Positions 16,221 through 25,156 of a stretch of 64,000 bases of DNA are shown here, one piece after another (the first letter of the stretch is position 1; every line of letters starts with the position of its first letter). The position numbers and the translations under genes were made by a program. The notes below the pieces were generated by a model, which was not told where the DNA came from, ran no database searches, and saw nothing but the letters and a program-made list of their open reading frames with translations. This stretch comes from an uncultured Acetatifactor sp. (GTDB lineage: Bacteria; Bacillota; Clostridia; Lachnospirales; Lachnospiraceae): contig CAJUIA010000012.1 in the NCBI GenBank assembly GCA_910586485.1, positions 44,606-108,605 on the forward strand, read 5' to 3'.

Positions 16221-16850
16221 TTATTCTGTGATTGCCTTGTTTACTGCGGCTGCCATGTCATCAAAGCCCTTCATCACGGCATCATAGGTCTGCTTGGATA
16301 TGTCGGGAAGCTCGCCGCCCCAGGTCTTCTCTGCCTGCTTATAGCCCTTTTCGAAGGCCTTGCGCATATCCTCGATCTTATCGGGATCGCCGCCGGTCAA
16401 AGCGTTTGCAAAGTCCAAAATCCTGCCGGAGGTCTGCTTTACGCCCCAGTAGCCGTCTTCTGAAATATCCTGCTGTGCCTGCAGCTTGGTGGCAGCATCT
16501 ACGGTATAATTCCCTGATCTTAAAAACTGCCACATATCCGTTGCCTTGCCATAGGCTTCGGTCTGGCCTGACATCATTTTTTCTACCAGGCTGCGAAGCT
16601 GCTGGGTACGTGCCTCGGCATCGGCCTTCAGCTTATTGACTAAGGCAGTGTTGGGTTTGTATGTTTTCTTAGCGGAATCGGTTGCGGTCTCCTTGGAAGG
16701 CACATATACAACGCCGCTGTCCGCAGAGGAAGAGCTCTCTGCCTTTGTGTTGTCTTTTTCCTGTGTCTCAGTGGGTTTTACGTTTTCCACATTAGAATAA
16801 TCGTAAACTGAGCCGGATTGAATTGGTGATGTAACTCCATTTACACTCAT
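16221..16850 (-). CDS. Conserved protein, possibly DUF5610-like
   Basis: 209 residues without signal peptide or membrane segment. The first 70 residues are Ser/Thr/Lys-rich and probably disordered (SVNGVTSPIQSGSVYDYSN). The helical C-terminal half has a distinctive pattern, ISEDGYWGVKQTSGRILDF, then ALTGGDP, then KQAEKTWGGELPDISKQT, that resembles the DUF5610 domain. Function unknown; DUF5610 proteins are often found with surface or motility genes. It has its own terminator on the convergent side and lies 105 bases downstream of the DUF1934 gene start region. Confidence 0.6.
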   Translation of the reverse strand: MSVNGVTSPIQSGSVYDYSNVENVKPTETQEKDNTKAESSSSADSGVVYVPSKETATDSAKKTYKPNTALVNKLKADAEARTQQLRSLVEKMMSGQTEAYGKATDMWQFLRSGNYTVDAATKLQAQQDISEDGYWGVKQTSGRILDFANALTGGDPDKIEDMRKAFEKGYKQAEKTWGGELPDISKQTYDAVMKGFDDMAAAVNKAITE

Positions 16851-16955
16851 AGGGATCCCTCTTTTCTGGCGGTATTACGCCGTTTTGTTGTCCGTCGCCG
16901 GACGTTATCATCCATGATCTGGTATTTTTTATTTCGGCTAGTGAAGGAAAATAAT

Positions 16956-17414
16956 TTAGTCTTTTTCCGAAAAATTTATGCTTAATTGGTTTCTGGATAA
17001 AGGCGCTCCCTTTTCCGACAGCTTATATGTAATCATAACGCTTGCGCTTGTTTCTCGCCACTGACATTTTAAGTCCTCCGTGCAGACGTCCAGCGTAAGC
17101 GAGCCACAGTCGGTGACATAATTTGCCGGGTGTGTCCGGCCTGCTTCAAAGGTCATGCGGGTATTCACGGCTCCCCTTTGGGTCATTTCCAGAATCTGGT
17201 CCTTAAATTTTAAGGTATATGTGGTCAGGTCCCTGGAGTCCTTATCCTCTTTCACGTAAATGAGATACCGTGCGCCGTTCCTTTCGAAATATTGGCCGCC
17301 CGCATAATGCTCCGTTGTGCTTGTCTGGCCGTCGCTTTCCTGGTTTCCAATCACACTGATTTTTACGTCCCTGTTCACATTAGCCCCCGTAGTCCCGTTC
17401 TGCGGGATTTTCAT
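16956..17414 (-). CDS. DUF1934-type beta-barrel protein
   Basis: 152 residues, all beta in appearance, matching the DUF1934 (YwiB-like, calycin-like) family. Seen: an N-terminal strand DVKISVIGNQESDG, a GGQYFERNGARYLIYVKED segment with the family's YLxY pattern, a QRGAVNTRMTFEAG stretch, and the terminal strand ASVMITYKLSEKGAPLSRNQL. No signal peptide. It follows murI on the same strand after a single base, so it is probably co-transcribed with glutamate racemase; the family has no proven role. Confidence 0.75.
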   Translation of the reverse strand: MKIPQNGTTGANVNRDVKISVIGNQESDGQTSTTEHYAGGQYFERNGARYLIYVKEDKDSRDLTTYTLKFKDQILEMTQRGAVNTRMTFEAGRTHPANYVTDCGSLTLDVCTEDLKCQWRETSASVMITYKLSEKGAPLSRNQLSINFSEKD

Positions 17415-17415
17415 T

Positions 17416-18258
17416 TTAGTATTCTTCGATATTCACCGTTTTGGCGGATAGAATGCCGTAATTGATGATAGAGTTGGCAAAGCGTACAAACTTTTCTGCT
17501 TTGTCACTGACATAAAACTGATATTGGTTACTGCCCAGGCCCGGCGTTTCTTCGTTAAGCATATTCATCTTAGAAAGAAGCTGCCTGAGCTCTATGGCGG
17601 TTTCGTATGCCGGATTTACCAGCGTTACCTTGTCTCCGATGATTCGCCTTAAGGTGGAACGAATCAGCGGATAGTGGGTACAGCCTAAAATCAGAGTGTC
17701 GATGTCAATGTCGATCAGCTCCGTCAGGTAACGGCGGACAATTTCGTCCGTTACCGGATCCTCCCAGAGCCCCTCTTCCACGAGAGGGACAAAGAGGGGA
17801 CAGGCTTTTTCGTAAATCGTCACAGAAGGATTCAGATTGGTTATGTATTTGGTGTACATCTGGCTGCTGATGGTGGCCTCCGTAGCGATGACGCCGATCC
17901 GCCCGTTTTGTGTGACATCAACGGCCGTTTTCGCGCCAGGCTTGATCACCCCCACAATAGGAATGTCGATGTCCTTTTCCAGAGTGTCCAGAGCATAAGC
18001 GCTGGCCGTGTTGCAGGCCACTACGATGGTTTTGACCTGAAAGGTCTTAAGAAAGCGTACAATCTGCTCCGAATAGCGAGTCACCGTCTTTCGGGATTTA
18101 TCCCCGTAGGGGAGACGGGCTGTATCTCCAAAATAGATGATTTTCTCGTTGGGTATCTGACGCATGATCTCCCGTGCCACGGTAAGCCCGCCCACGCCGG
18201 AGTCAAAAACTCCGATCGGAGCGTCTCTGTGCATCAGTTCTCTGTTGATTTGTCCCAT
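17416..18258 (-). CDS. murI: Glutamate racemase
   Basis: 280-residue enzyme making D-glutamate for peptidoglycan. Seen: APIGVFDSGVGGLTVA with the first catalytic Asp/Ser region, the first catalytic Cys in VACNTASAYAL, the second in LGCTHYPLI, and a C-terminal LVNPAYETAI. The start is placed at the ATG 7 bases after GGGAGG. It overlaps the small upstream gene by 25 bases and leads directly into the DUF1934 gene, indicating one operon. It joins ddl, murF and murA as the fourth peptidoglycan-precursor gene in the window. Confidence 0.93.
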   Translation of the reverse strand: MGQINRELMHRDAPIGVFDSGVGGLTVAREIMRQIPNEKIIYFGDTARLPYGDKSRKTVTRYSEQIVRFLKTFQVKTIVVACNTASAYALDTLEKDIDIPIVGVIKPGAKTAVDVTQNGRIGVIATEATISSQMYTKYITNLNPSVTIYEKACPLFVPLVEEGLWEDPVTDEIVRRYLTELIDIDIDTLILGCTHYPLIRSTLRRIIGDKVTLVNPAYETAIELRQLLSKMNMLNEETPGLGSNQYQFYVSDKAEKFVRFANSIINYGILSAKTVNIEEY

Positions 18259-18500
18259 GAAATAGCCTCCCAAAAAGCATTCAGCTCCGTGAGCAGTCTG
18301 CTGCGGAAGCGGATATTGTCACGATCCGTTTTCAGAAGCTCCAGATAAAGATTTTCAGGAGATACCTCTTTATCTTCTTCCTCAGAGATCACCCGGACGG
18401 TGTCCGGTGTCAGGGTAAGCCCCGGAAAAAGGAGCCCCCACCAGCCCAGCGCTGCACACGTTGCTGCAATAATGCGTATTCCGTTTTTTAATCTCTTCAT
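18234..18500 (-). CDS. Small membrane-anchored protein, unknown
   Basis: 88 residues. A basic N-terminus (MKRLKNGIR) leads into one hydrophobic segment (residues ~9-31, WWGLLFPGLTL), followed by a charged helix (SEEEDKEVSPENLYLELLK...RLLTELNAFWEAISW). It looks like a single-pass protein with an outside or lumenal acidic tail. It overlaps the start of murI by 25 bases, suggesting translational coupling. No family is recognised. Overlap with murI, plausible signal-anchor architecture and good codon use argue that it is real. Confidence 0.6.
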   Translation of the reverse strand: MKRLKNGIRIIAATCAALGWWGLLFPGLTLTPDTVRVISEEEDKEVSPENLYLELLKTDRDNIRFRSRLLTELNAFWEAISWDKSTEN

Positions 18501-18559
18501 GCAATAACCTGCCTTTCACGGTAGAGTATTGCCGAAGATTCAAAACCTATACCGAATCA

Positions 18560-19258
18560 TTACCTTCGGTTTTCTCTGTCAAGCCGGATCCTGCGGATAA
18601 TGGCCTTTTCCTGGTTGTCGATATGAGTTTTTGCCGCTTCCGCCGCCGTTTTTTTATCCTTGCTTACAATGCTTTGATAGATTATTCTATGCTCATCTAC
18701 CAGGGTTTGATGCTGACTGGTGTCTTTAATGTATTCAAAACGATAGCGGTACATTTGTTCCGAAAGGTTGTTGACCAGCTGGATCAGGCGGGGATTGCCG
18801 GTTGCCTTGACGATGATGTCGTGGAGAGCCACATCCGCCTGAGCAATTTCCTTTGCACCGCCTGTGCGGACAGCTGCTTCAAAATCTTCGCAGGCCAGCC
18901 TTAAGGTTTCAAGCTCATCTGTGGTGATTCGGTCGCAGGCCAGCTCCGCGCAGAGCGCGTCAAGAGCCCTGCGGACCTCCAGTACATCATTCATGCTTTT
19001 TTCCGTAATTTGTGCAACCTCTGCGCCCTTGCGGGGAACCATGGTCACCAGGCCCTCCTGCTCCAGCCTGCGGATGGCTTCCCGGATGGGAGTGCGGCTG
19101 ACACCCAGCCTGTCGGCAAGATGAATCTCCATCAGCCGTTCGCCGGGTTTTAATTCCCCCAGAAGGATTGCACGCCGCAGCGTATTGCATACTACGTCCC
19201 GTAACGGCAAAGATTCATCCATATCTAACTGTAATAAATCCTGCATAATAATAACCAT
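18560..19258 (-). CDS. GntR-family transcription regulator (FadR/FCD type)
   Basis: 232 residues. The N-terminal winged helix carries the GntR signature (LRRAILLGELKPGERLMEIHLADRLGVSRTPIREAIRRL, shown here only by its key residues Gly-Arg-Thr-Pro-Arg-Glu-Ala). The C-terminal FCD ligand domain (~75-225) shows a metal-binding His/Asp set (EVRRALD, ADVALHDIIV, DEHRIIYQSI, AAKTHIDNQ). Such regulators sense small organic acids or sugars. An ATG at 19246 is a possible alternative start. It follows ispE on the same strand with a 96-base gap. The regulated genes cannot be told from the window. Confidence 0.82.
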   Translation of the reverse strand: MVIIMQDLLQLDMDESLPLRDVVCNTLRRAILLGELKPGERLMEIHLADRLGVSRTPIREAIRRLEQEGLVTMVPRKGAEVAQITEKSMNDVLEVRRALDALCAELACDRITTDELETLRLACEDFEAAVRTGGAKEIAQADVALHDIIVKATGNPRLIQLVNNLSEQMYRYRFEYIKDTSQHQTLVDEHRIIYQSIVSKDKKTAAEAAKTHIDNQEKAIIRRIRLDRENRR

Positions 19259-19354
19259 GTCCTTCCGTAACCTGCGAAGGCCTGACGACGAATAGCATAA
19301 GCTCCTTGGCGTGTGGGCTGCAGGCACAATATTTGCAAGGCGAACAGGTCCGCC

Positions 19355-20212
19355 TTAGACCGGAGCGGTCAGAAAAACCTGTTTGGCCAGGGATTCTTCC
19401 TTTAATGTCACAAGAGCATGACCGGCGGATTCCTTATCAGGGAAAATGCCGAATACCGTAGGACCGCTGCCGCTCATCAGGCTGCCGGCGGCTCCCAGCG
19501 CAAGCATTCTTTTCTTGATGGCGGCAATGACCGGATAAGCGGTTATTGTCACGGACTCCAGTACGTTTTCCATGCGGCTGACAATGCCTTTGAGATTTCC
19601 GTCTATAATAGCGGCCACAATCCCGTCAATATCGGGATGGCTCGTGATTTCGGCAGCATCCAAATGCTCATAAACATATTTTGTGGAGACGCTGATGTCG
19701 GGCTTTGCCGCCAGTACATGGCAAAAAGGAATCGGGGGCAGGGGCGTCAGCTTTTCGCCGATCCCCTCCGCAAGGGCAGTTCCGCCGAGAATACAAAAGG
19801 GCACGTCTGCGCCGATAGCTGTGGAAAGCTCCATCAGCGCCGCCTGCGGTATTTTTAAGTCAAAAAGACGATTGATGCCCTTCATGACTGCCGCAGCGTC
19901 AGTGCTGCCGCCTGCCATACCGGCGGCAATGGGGATATTTTTCTGTAAATGGACCTTCAGGCCTTCTTTCAGGCCAAAGGTTTCCTGCATCAGCTTTGCG
20001 GCCCGGAAAATCAGGTTGCCTTCGTTGGTGGGAAGGTCGGCAGAGTCTGTGGTAAGGGTGATGCCGCCCCCGGTCTTTTCCAGGGTCAGCTCATCGCAAA
20101 GGTCTATGGCCTGCATGACCATTTTTACCTGATGATAACCGTTGGGCAGTCTTTTTATCACATCCAGGCCAAGATTAACCTTGGCGCAGGCTTTTACTTT
20201 CAGTTGGTCCAT
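19355..20212 (-). CDS. ispE: 4-diphosphocytidyl-2-C-methyl-D-erythritol kinase
   Basis: 285-residue GHMP kinase of the MEP isoprenoid pathway. Seen: the N-terminal KACAKVNLGLDVIKRLPNGYH, the ATP-binding Gly-rich loop IPIAAGMAGGSTDAAAV, and the C-terminal GAAGSLMSGSGPTVFGIF. The ATG start was chosen because GGAGG lies just before it; a longer in-frame extension lacks one. It supplies precursors for undecaprenyl phosphate, linking it loosely to the wall genes nearby. The GntR gene downstream may share its transcript. Confidence 0.92.
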   Translation of the reverse strand: MDQLKVKACAKVNLGLDVIKRLPNGYHQVKMVMQAIDLCDELTLEKTGGGITLTTDSADLPTNEGNLIFRAAKLMQETFGLKEGLKVHLQKNIPIAAGMAGGSTDAAAVMKGINRLFDLKIPQAALMELSTAIGADVPFCILGGTALAEGIGEKLTPLPPIPFCHVLAAKPDISVSTKYVYEHLDAAEITSHPDIDGIVAAIIDGNLKGIVSRMENVLESVTITAYPVIAAIKKRMLALGAAGSLMSGSGPTVFGIFPDKESAGHALVTLKEESLAKQVFLTAPV

Positions 20213-20341
20213 GAAATCCTCCGGGTAGGCAGCAAAATAATTATCAAAATTATATACAATTATGAGCATTTCGTCAACAAGGCGAAGGTCTTCCTGCAAA
20301 ATGTACAGGCCTGCCGGCGCAATTTTCCAAAAGGCCAGAAA

Positions 20342-20363
20342 ACCGGCCCCGCATAGGGCCGGT
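20342..20363 (-). terminator. Terminator for the minus-strand membrane protein gene
   Basis: ACCGGCCC with its complement around a 6-base loop. On the minus strand a TTTT run follows. It ends the gene at 20392-20868 and separates it from ispE. Confidence 0.65.
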
Positions 20364-20391
20364 AAAATAATTGCTGGCAGTGGACCAGGAC

Positions 20392-20868
20392 TTACTTGAT
20401 GGGCTTTGCGCCTGCTTTTTCCTGAGCGGCTTCCATGAGTCTTTTAAAGCGGCCCTTCTTTTTGACGGGCTGTGCTTCCTGTTTTCCGTGAAGGCCCTTT
20501 ACGCCCAGAACATAAATACCGCTGATGACGGCTTTTACTTCCTTTTTTACGGGAACGGAATCAAAGATTTTTTCGTCGCAGATCAGGGAAAGTATCTGGG
20601 GGCCTATTTTTGCCTTTATAATGGGCAGCTTGGAGCCGCGCATGGCCTTGGGAGTCTGGTCAATGACCACCTGCGGCAGCCCTGAATCCCTGAGCTTCAT
20701 GCGCTTTTTGTCAATGACCAGCATGGAAATGGTCTGCTTGTTGGCTTCCAGCATCTCCTGCTGTTCCGCCTGCTTTTTCTGTGCCTTTTTCCCCAGAAAA
20801 TATAAAGCGGCAATGATGGCAATCAGTACCACCGCAATCACAATCAATACGATTCCCCATGTTGGCAT
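20392..20868 (-). CDS. Membrane-anchored protein, unknown
   Basis: 158 residues. An N-terminal membrane segment (residues ~4-25, IVLIVIAVVLIAIIAALYFLG) is followed by a basic, Gln-rich helix and a compact domain (QTISMLVIDKKRMKL...DQTPKAMRGSKLPIIKAKIG) ending in a Lys-rich tail. The start at MPTWG follows GGAAGGAGA by ten bases. Comparable small membrane proteins are common in Lachnospiraceae without assigned function. It is read divergently from the Sel1 gene and is likely monocistronic between its promoter (about 20934-20963) and terminator. Confidence 0.6.
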   Translation of the reverse strand: MPTWGIVLIVIAVVLIAIIAALYFLGKKAQKKQAEQQEMLEANKQTISMLVIDKKRMKLRDSGLPQVVIDQTPKAMRGSKLPIIKAKIGPQILSLICDEKIFDSVPVKKEVKAVISGIYVLGVKGLHGKQEAQPVKKKGRFKRLMEAAQEKAGAKPIK

Positions 20869-21006
20869 ATTGTAAAAGTCTCCTTCCAAAATAAATAATT
20901 AATCTGCAAATGTTTATAATTTTATTTACAGCTATTTTAACACAGGTGACAGCCGATAAGCAACAGGACTTTTTAAGGTTGTTCAAAAACTGTAACCAAA
21001 GAAATA

Positions 21007-21035
21007 TTGTCAGGCCTTCGGATATGATATATACT
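21007..21035 (+). promoter_or_regulatory. Promoter of the Sel1-cls gene pair
   Basis: TTGTCA and TATACT with a 17-base spacer, 40 bases before the Sel1 gene start. A divergent minus-strand promoter is likely about 50 bases further upstream (boxes around 20934-20963). Confidence 0.6.
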
Positions 21036-21075
21036 TCTTGAAAAGGAATGACGTTTGCAAGGAGGAAGTTAGGGT

Positions 21076-22398
21076 ATGGAACATTTCTATTCGTTGACTT
21101 TGCGCGAGGGGCTTCGCAGGCTTTATTTTCAGGCGGATCCTGCCGGATTTCCAGAGGGAGTACGGTTTTTGGAGCAGGCGGTGGAAAATGAAGAGCCCCA
21201 TGCCTTCTATTTTCTTGCCAGATGCTATGGCTGGGGTGACGGGAATGTGAAGGAGGACAACCGGAAGGCAAAGGAGCTGACAAAGCGGGGGATTGAACTG
21301 GGCAGTGATCTGTGCGTGCTGGGGGCGGACCGCATGGACATTTTAAAGGGTGATGTCAAGGCGGCTATGACGGGAACGCTGAAAAGCGCTTTTGACGGCG
21401 TGCTGGCCATGGCGGAGGCCGGTGAGCCCATGGCACAATATGCAGTCGGCCTGTTTTATTTTTGGGGGGATATGTTCCTGAATTTTCAGAAGCCCCTGAA
21501 GGAAGATTTTGCAAAATGCGAAAAAGAAAATGCGGAGCAGGCTTTAAAATGGTTTCGGCGTTCGGCGGAGCAAGGCTGTATTCCTGCCTTTCGTAATGCC
21601 TTTAACAGTGTGCGAAACGGCGTAAACGGCGTGACAAAGGATCCGGCGGAGGCGCTCCGCTATGCGGAAGCCGTAAGCGGCAAGGTAGATTTGCGGGATT
21701 ATTATCATTCGATTATTCTGGAGTACCAGAAGGTGAAACGATTTGACGATGCAATCCGCTGGTGTGAGAAGGGCGCCAGAGAGGGGATTGCGGACTGTGC
21801 CGTGGACCTGGGGCTGGCGTATGTGCGCGGGGATCAGGGCGTGGCCGTTGATTATGGGAAAGCGCTGGAGAATTTCAATATTGCAGCCCGGACCGGCGAA
21901 GCATACGGTATCTTTAATGTGGGCCGCTGCTATTATTTTGGCTGGGGATGCGCGCAGGATTATCATGAGGCTTTCCGCTGTTTTGAGAAAACTTATAGTG
22001 AGCATCCTTCCGCTCCCTGGTTTCTCGTTCAGTGTTACTTTTGGGGACGGGGAGTGGAAACCGATTATAAGAAGGCTGTGGAAATGATGCAGAAGCTGAT
22101 CAGAGAAGATAAGAATTATCCCAAGGAATTAATGGGTTACTGCTGTCTGTACGGCAAGGGCATTTATACCGATACGGCTCGCGGGAAGCAGCTTTTGGAA
22201 GAAGCGGCGCTGGCAGGCAGCGGCCAGGCATGGATGTTCCTGGGCGAAATGTATGATCAGGCAGTGGGGGTGGCAGAAGATATTCCCATGGCGGTATACT
22301 GTTATCAGAAGGCGGCGGAGAAAAAGGAAGAGGGCGCTTCTCAGGCATTAAGCCGGTATAAAAAGACTTTATTCGGCAAATGGAAGAGACAGGCATGA
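21076..22398 (+). CDS. Sel1-repeat (TPR-like) protein
   Basis: 440 residues of Sel1 repeats: pairs of helices with recurrent A-x-Y-x-L-G-x-x-Y and KA-x-x-W patterns, for example PMAQYAVGLFYFWGD, EAYGIFNVGRCYYFGWG and GQAWMFLGEMYDQAVG. No signal peptide, so a cytoplasmic scaffold is likely. These proteins mediate protein-protein contacts, and no partner is known here. AAGGAGG precedes the ATG. The last 4 bases overlap cardiolipin synthase (ATGA), so the two are translationally coupled. Confidence 0.85.
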   Translation: MEHFYSLTLREGLRRLYFQADPAGFPEGVRFLEQAVENEEPHAFYFLARCYGWGDGNVKEDNRKAKELTKRGIELGSDLCVLGADRMDILKGDVKAAMTGTLKSAFDGVLAMAEAGEPMAQYAVGLFYFWGDMFLNFQKPLKEDFAKCEKENAEQALKWFRRSAEQGCIPAFRNAFNSVRNGVNGVTKDPAEALRYAEAVSGKVDLRDYYHSIILEYQKVKRFDDAIRWCEKGAREGIADCAVDLGLAYVRGDQGVAVDYGKALENFNIAARTGEAYGIFNVGRCYYFGWGCAQDYHEAFRCFEKTYSEHPSAPWFLVQCYFWGRGVETDYKKAVEMMQKLIREDKNYPKELMGYCCLYGKGIYTDTARGKQLLEEAALAGSGQAWMFLGEMYDQAVGVAEDIPMAVYCYQKAAEKKEEGASQALSRYKKTLFGKWKRQA

Positions 22399-23846
22399 GC
22401 GCCGTCTGGGAGATCATATCCTATGTGCTGGGGGGACTGCTTTTCTGCAACCTGCTTTTTGCCGTGGTTATCGTGTTTTTTGAGCGCCGGGACCCCAAAA
22501 GCGTCTGGGCCTGGCTGCTCTTGCTGTTTCTTCTGCCGGGACTCGGTTTTGTGCTGTATCTGTTCCTTGGGGAAGATATGCACAAGCGGAAAATGTTCCG
22601 GGAAAAGGAGCTGGAGGAGGATCTCCACGATATTATCAGGGATCAGAAGGCCCGGTTGAAGGAAAATTTCCCGGAAGGGGACATAGCGGGATACACGGAT
22701 CTTGTTATGTATAACATGGAAACGGCGGATGCGGTCCTGCTGCAGGAAAATGATATAGACATTTTTACGGACGGAAATGAGAAGTTTGATGCCCTGATTG
22801 CCGACCTGGAAGGGGCGGAGCATTTTATTCATCTGCAATATTACATTATCCGTAACGACGTACTGTTTCAGCGGATTGCGGAGGTGCTAAAGCGCAAGGC
22901 CAGGGAAGGCGTGAAGGTGCGGGTGCTGTTTGACGGCATGGGCTGCCGGGGCACCGGGCGCAGCTGTTGGAGACAGTTAAGAAAGGCGGGAGTCTGCACG
23001 GCGGAATTTTTTCCGGCCATCCTGGGAAGGCTGCAGCTGCGTATCAACTACAGAAACCACCGGAAAATCGTAGTGATAGATAACCGGATAGCATATGTGG
23101 GCGGCTTTAATATCGGCAGGGAGTATATTGGTCTGGATGAAAAGTTTGGCTATTGGCGGGACACCCATCTGCGCATCAGAGGATACGGTGTCATGGGACT
23201 GCAGCTGCGCTTTGCCTTGGACTGGGATTATGCGGCGGGGGAGCATCTGATCAGGGAAGAAGAGTGGTTTGCGGAGCCTCCTGCAGGGACAAGGGATCAT
23301 TGCGCAGTGCAGATCATCAGCAGCGGACCGGATAATTCCCTGCAGCAGATCAGGGACAACTATATCAGGCTGATTACCAAGGCAAGAAAAAGGATTTGTA
23401 TTCAGACGCCCTATTTTATTCCTGATGAGGCAGTGCTGACGGCTCTTCTCATTGCGGTACGTTCCGGCATAGAGGTCAATCTGATGATACCCTGCAAGCC
23501 GGATCATCCCTTTGTGTACTGGGCTACCTATTCTTATATGGGACAGCTTTTGAACGCAGGGGCAAACTGCTATATCTATGAGGACGGATTTCTGCACAGT
23601 AAGGGAATCGTTTTGGACGGCGAGGTATTCTGCTACGGAACGGCCAATATGGACATTCGCAGCTTTGCCTTGAATTTTGAGGTAAATGCCATAGTGTACA
23701 GTGTGGATAAGGCCAGGGAGATGGAGCATATTTTCAGGGAGGACTTAAAACACTGTACTCAGGTCACAAGAGACCAGTATGCCGCGCGAAGGCTGAAGAT
23801 CCGCTTTAAGGAGCAGATGTGCAGGCTCATGTCCCCATTGTTATAA
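22395..23846 (+). CDS. cls: Cardiolipin synthase
   Basis: 483-residue membrane phospholipase-D-type enzyme joining two phosphatidylglycerols. Two N-terminal membrane segments (~7-30, 37-57) precede two catalytic HKD boxes: NHRKIVVIDNRIAYVGGFN near residue 220 and HSKGIVLDGEVFCYGTAN near 403. Both are complete (HxKx4D). The start overlaps the Sel1 stop in ATGA with a GGAAGAG site; an ATG at 22380 is an alternative. It may form a membrane-lipid unit with the Sel1 scaffold. Confidence 0.92.
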   Translation: MSAVWEIISYVLGGLLFCNLLFAVVIVFFERRDPKSVWAWLLLLFLLPGLGFVLYLFLGEDMHKRKMFREKELEEDLHDIIRDQKARLKENFPEGDIAGYTDLVMYNMETADAVLLQENDIDIFTDGNEKFDALIADLEGAEHFIHLQYYIIRNDVLFQRIAEVLKRKAREGVKVRVLFDGMGCRGTGRSCWRQLRKAGVCTAEFFPAILGRLQLRINYRNHRKIVVIDNRIAYVGGFNIGREYIGLDEKFGYWRDTHLRIRGYGVMGLQLRFALDWDYAAGEHLIREEEWFAEPPAGTRDHCAVQIISSGPDNSLQQIRDNYIRLITKARKRICIQTPYFIPDEAVLTALLIAVRSGIEVNLMIPCKPDHPFVYWATYSYMGQLLNAGANCYIYEDGFLHSKGIVLDGEVFCYGTANMDIRSFALNFEVNAIVYSVDKAREMEHIFREDLKHCTQVTRDQYAARRLKIRFKEQMCRLMSPLL

Positions 23847-23875
23847 TTGCAAAATGTGGGGGATCATGGTAAAAT
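23847..23875 (+). promoter_or_regulatory. Promoter of the trigger-factor-like lipoprotein gene
   Basis: TTGCAA and TAAAAT with an exact 17-base spacer. The -10 box lies at the start of the first of two tandem repeats. A second TAAAAT in the other copy lacks a -35 box. Confidence 0.6.
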
Positions 23876-24000
23876 GACCTTATTCTAGGCAGAGGAGGGC
23901 CGAATGGCCATAAAACCGTAAATGCGGAGCATTTAGGGTAAAATGTCCTTATTCTGGACAGAGAACGGCCGAATGGCCATAAAACCGCCGCATGAGCGGC
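23868..24000 (+). repeat. Tandem two-hairpin repeat in the leader
   Basis: Two 51-bp copies (23868-23918 and 23937-23987), about 90% identical by eye. Each contains GGCC-gaat-GGCC and ends in CCATAAAACCG. Each is followed by its own stem-loop of unrelated sequence: TAAATGC-gga-GCATTTA after copy A and GCCGC-atga-GCGGC after copy B. The stem sequence differs while the position and pairing are kept. The second stem-loop ends just before the AAGGAG ribosome-binding site. Confidence 0.6.
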
Positions 24001-24017
24001 GCACAAGGAGATTATTT

Positions 24018-25076
24018 ATGAAAAAGAAATCAGCGGGAATACTTGTCGTGATGACGGCGGCACTTCTTCTTACGGGCTGCGGTGACGAAGCCGATAAGCC
24101 TTTAAATCAGATGAAGGTAGAAAAATATGTAAAGCTGGGGGATTACGGCAGCTTCGAGGTTACGGTGGACACCGTCGGCGTTGCTCAGGAAGAGCTGGAG
24201 AGCCTGATGAGCAGCAATTATATTAATTATGTGACGCCGGAGCATGGCGGTATTACGGACCGGGCGGTGGCGGAGGGCGACACGGTTTTCATCGACTATG
24301 AGGGCAAGGAGGACGGTGTGGCCTTTGCCGGCGGAACCGCTGAAAATGCCACTCTGACCATCGGCAGCGGCCAGTTTATAGACGGCTTTGAGGACGGACT
24401 GATCGGCGTTATGCCGGGGGAAACGGTAGATTTAAATCTGCGCTTCCCGGATAATTATAATCCGGAGATGGCGGGAAAGGAAGTAGTATTTACCGTTACC
24501 GTAAGATGTATCCGTCCTGTGGAGATGGCCGTCGGGGACATGGAGGACGTGGTGGCGGCTTCCATGGGCCTTAACGGAGTAAGTACCGTGGCGGAGTTTC
24601 AGCAGTATGCTTATGATTATCTGGAATCCGAATACGAATATAATGTACAGAGCGGTATTATAGAAGCGTTTATGGAAAGATGCGAGTTTAAAGAGCTGCC
24701 GGAGGAAATGCTGGCGCCTTACCAGGAGATGTGGTCCAGGGTGTTCAGTATATATGCCAATCGCTTTCAGATCAGTCTGGAACAGTATACCGCTTACTTT
24801 TACAATTCCGACAGCGGGAGCCTGATCAAAGAGTATGCGGAAAATTCTTTGAAGCAGGATCTGATGCTGCAGGCCGTAGCCAATAAGGAGGGCCTGAAAA
24901 TCAGCGATGAAGAGCTGGAGCAGAAGCTTCTTGAAGATGCCGGGGCGGCAGGCTATGCCACAGTGGAAGAGTATGTGGGAGAGGGCTCTAAGGAAGACTA
25001 CCGTAACGACTATATGAATGAGCGGGTTTTGGAATATCTGCAGGAAAAAACTACCGTTAAGGAAGCAGGACAATAA
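24018..25076 (+). CDS. Trigger-factor-like lipoprotein with FKBP domain
   Basis: 352 residues with a LLLTGC lipobox (Cys ~20), so anchored outside the membrane. A FKBP-type peptidyl-prolyl isomerase domain (~90-170) shows GDTVFIDYEGKEDG, FIDGFEDGLIGVMPGE and NPEMAGKEVVFTVTV. The following helical part (~185-345) resembles the trigger-factor substrate-binding C-terminus (ELPEEMLAPYQEMW..., LKISDEELEQKLLEDA). This is trigger-factor architecture without the ribosome-binding N-terminus, placed outside the cell. A chaperone for secreted proteins is inferred. AAGGAG precedes the ATG. Confidence 0.8.
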   Translation: MKKKSAGILVVMTAALLLTGCGDEADKPLNQMKVEKYVKLGDYGSFEVTVDTVGVAQEELESLMSSNYINYVTPEHGGITDRAVAEGDTVFIDYEGKEDGVAFAGGTAENATLTIGSGQFIDGFEDGLIGVMPGETVDLNLRFPDNYNPEMAGKEVVFTVTVRCIRPVEMAVGDMEDVVAASMGLNGVSTVAEFQQYAYDYLESEYEYNVQSGIIEAFMERCEFKELPEEMLAPYQEMWSRVFSIYANRFQISLEQYTAYFYNSDSGSLIKEYAENSLKQDLMLQAVANKEGLKISDEELEQKLLEDAGAAGYATVEEYVGEGSKEDYRNDYMNERVLEYLQEKTTVKEAGQ

Positions 25077-25156
25077 ACGATAATATCAGACGATAGAAAA
25101 GCCTTCATAAGCTGGTTGCAAATGAAAGGCTTTGCAGAAAAGGAGAGTAATAAGAT

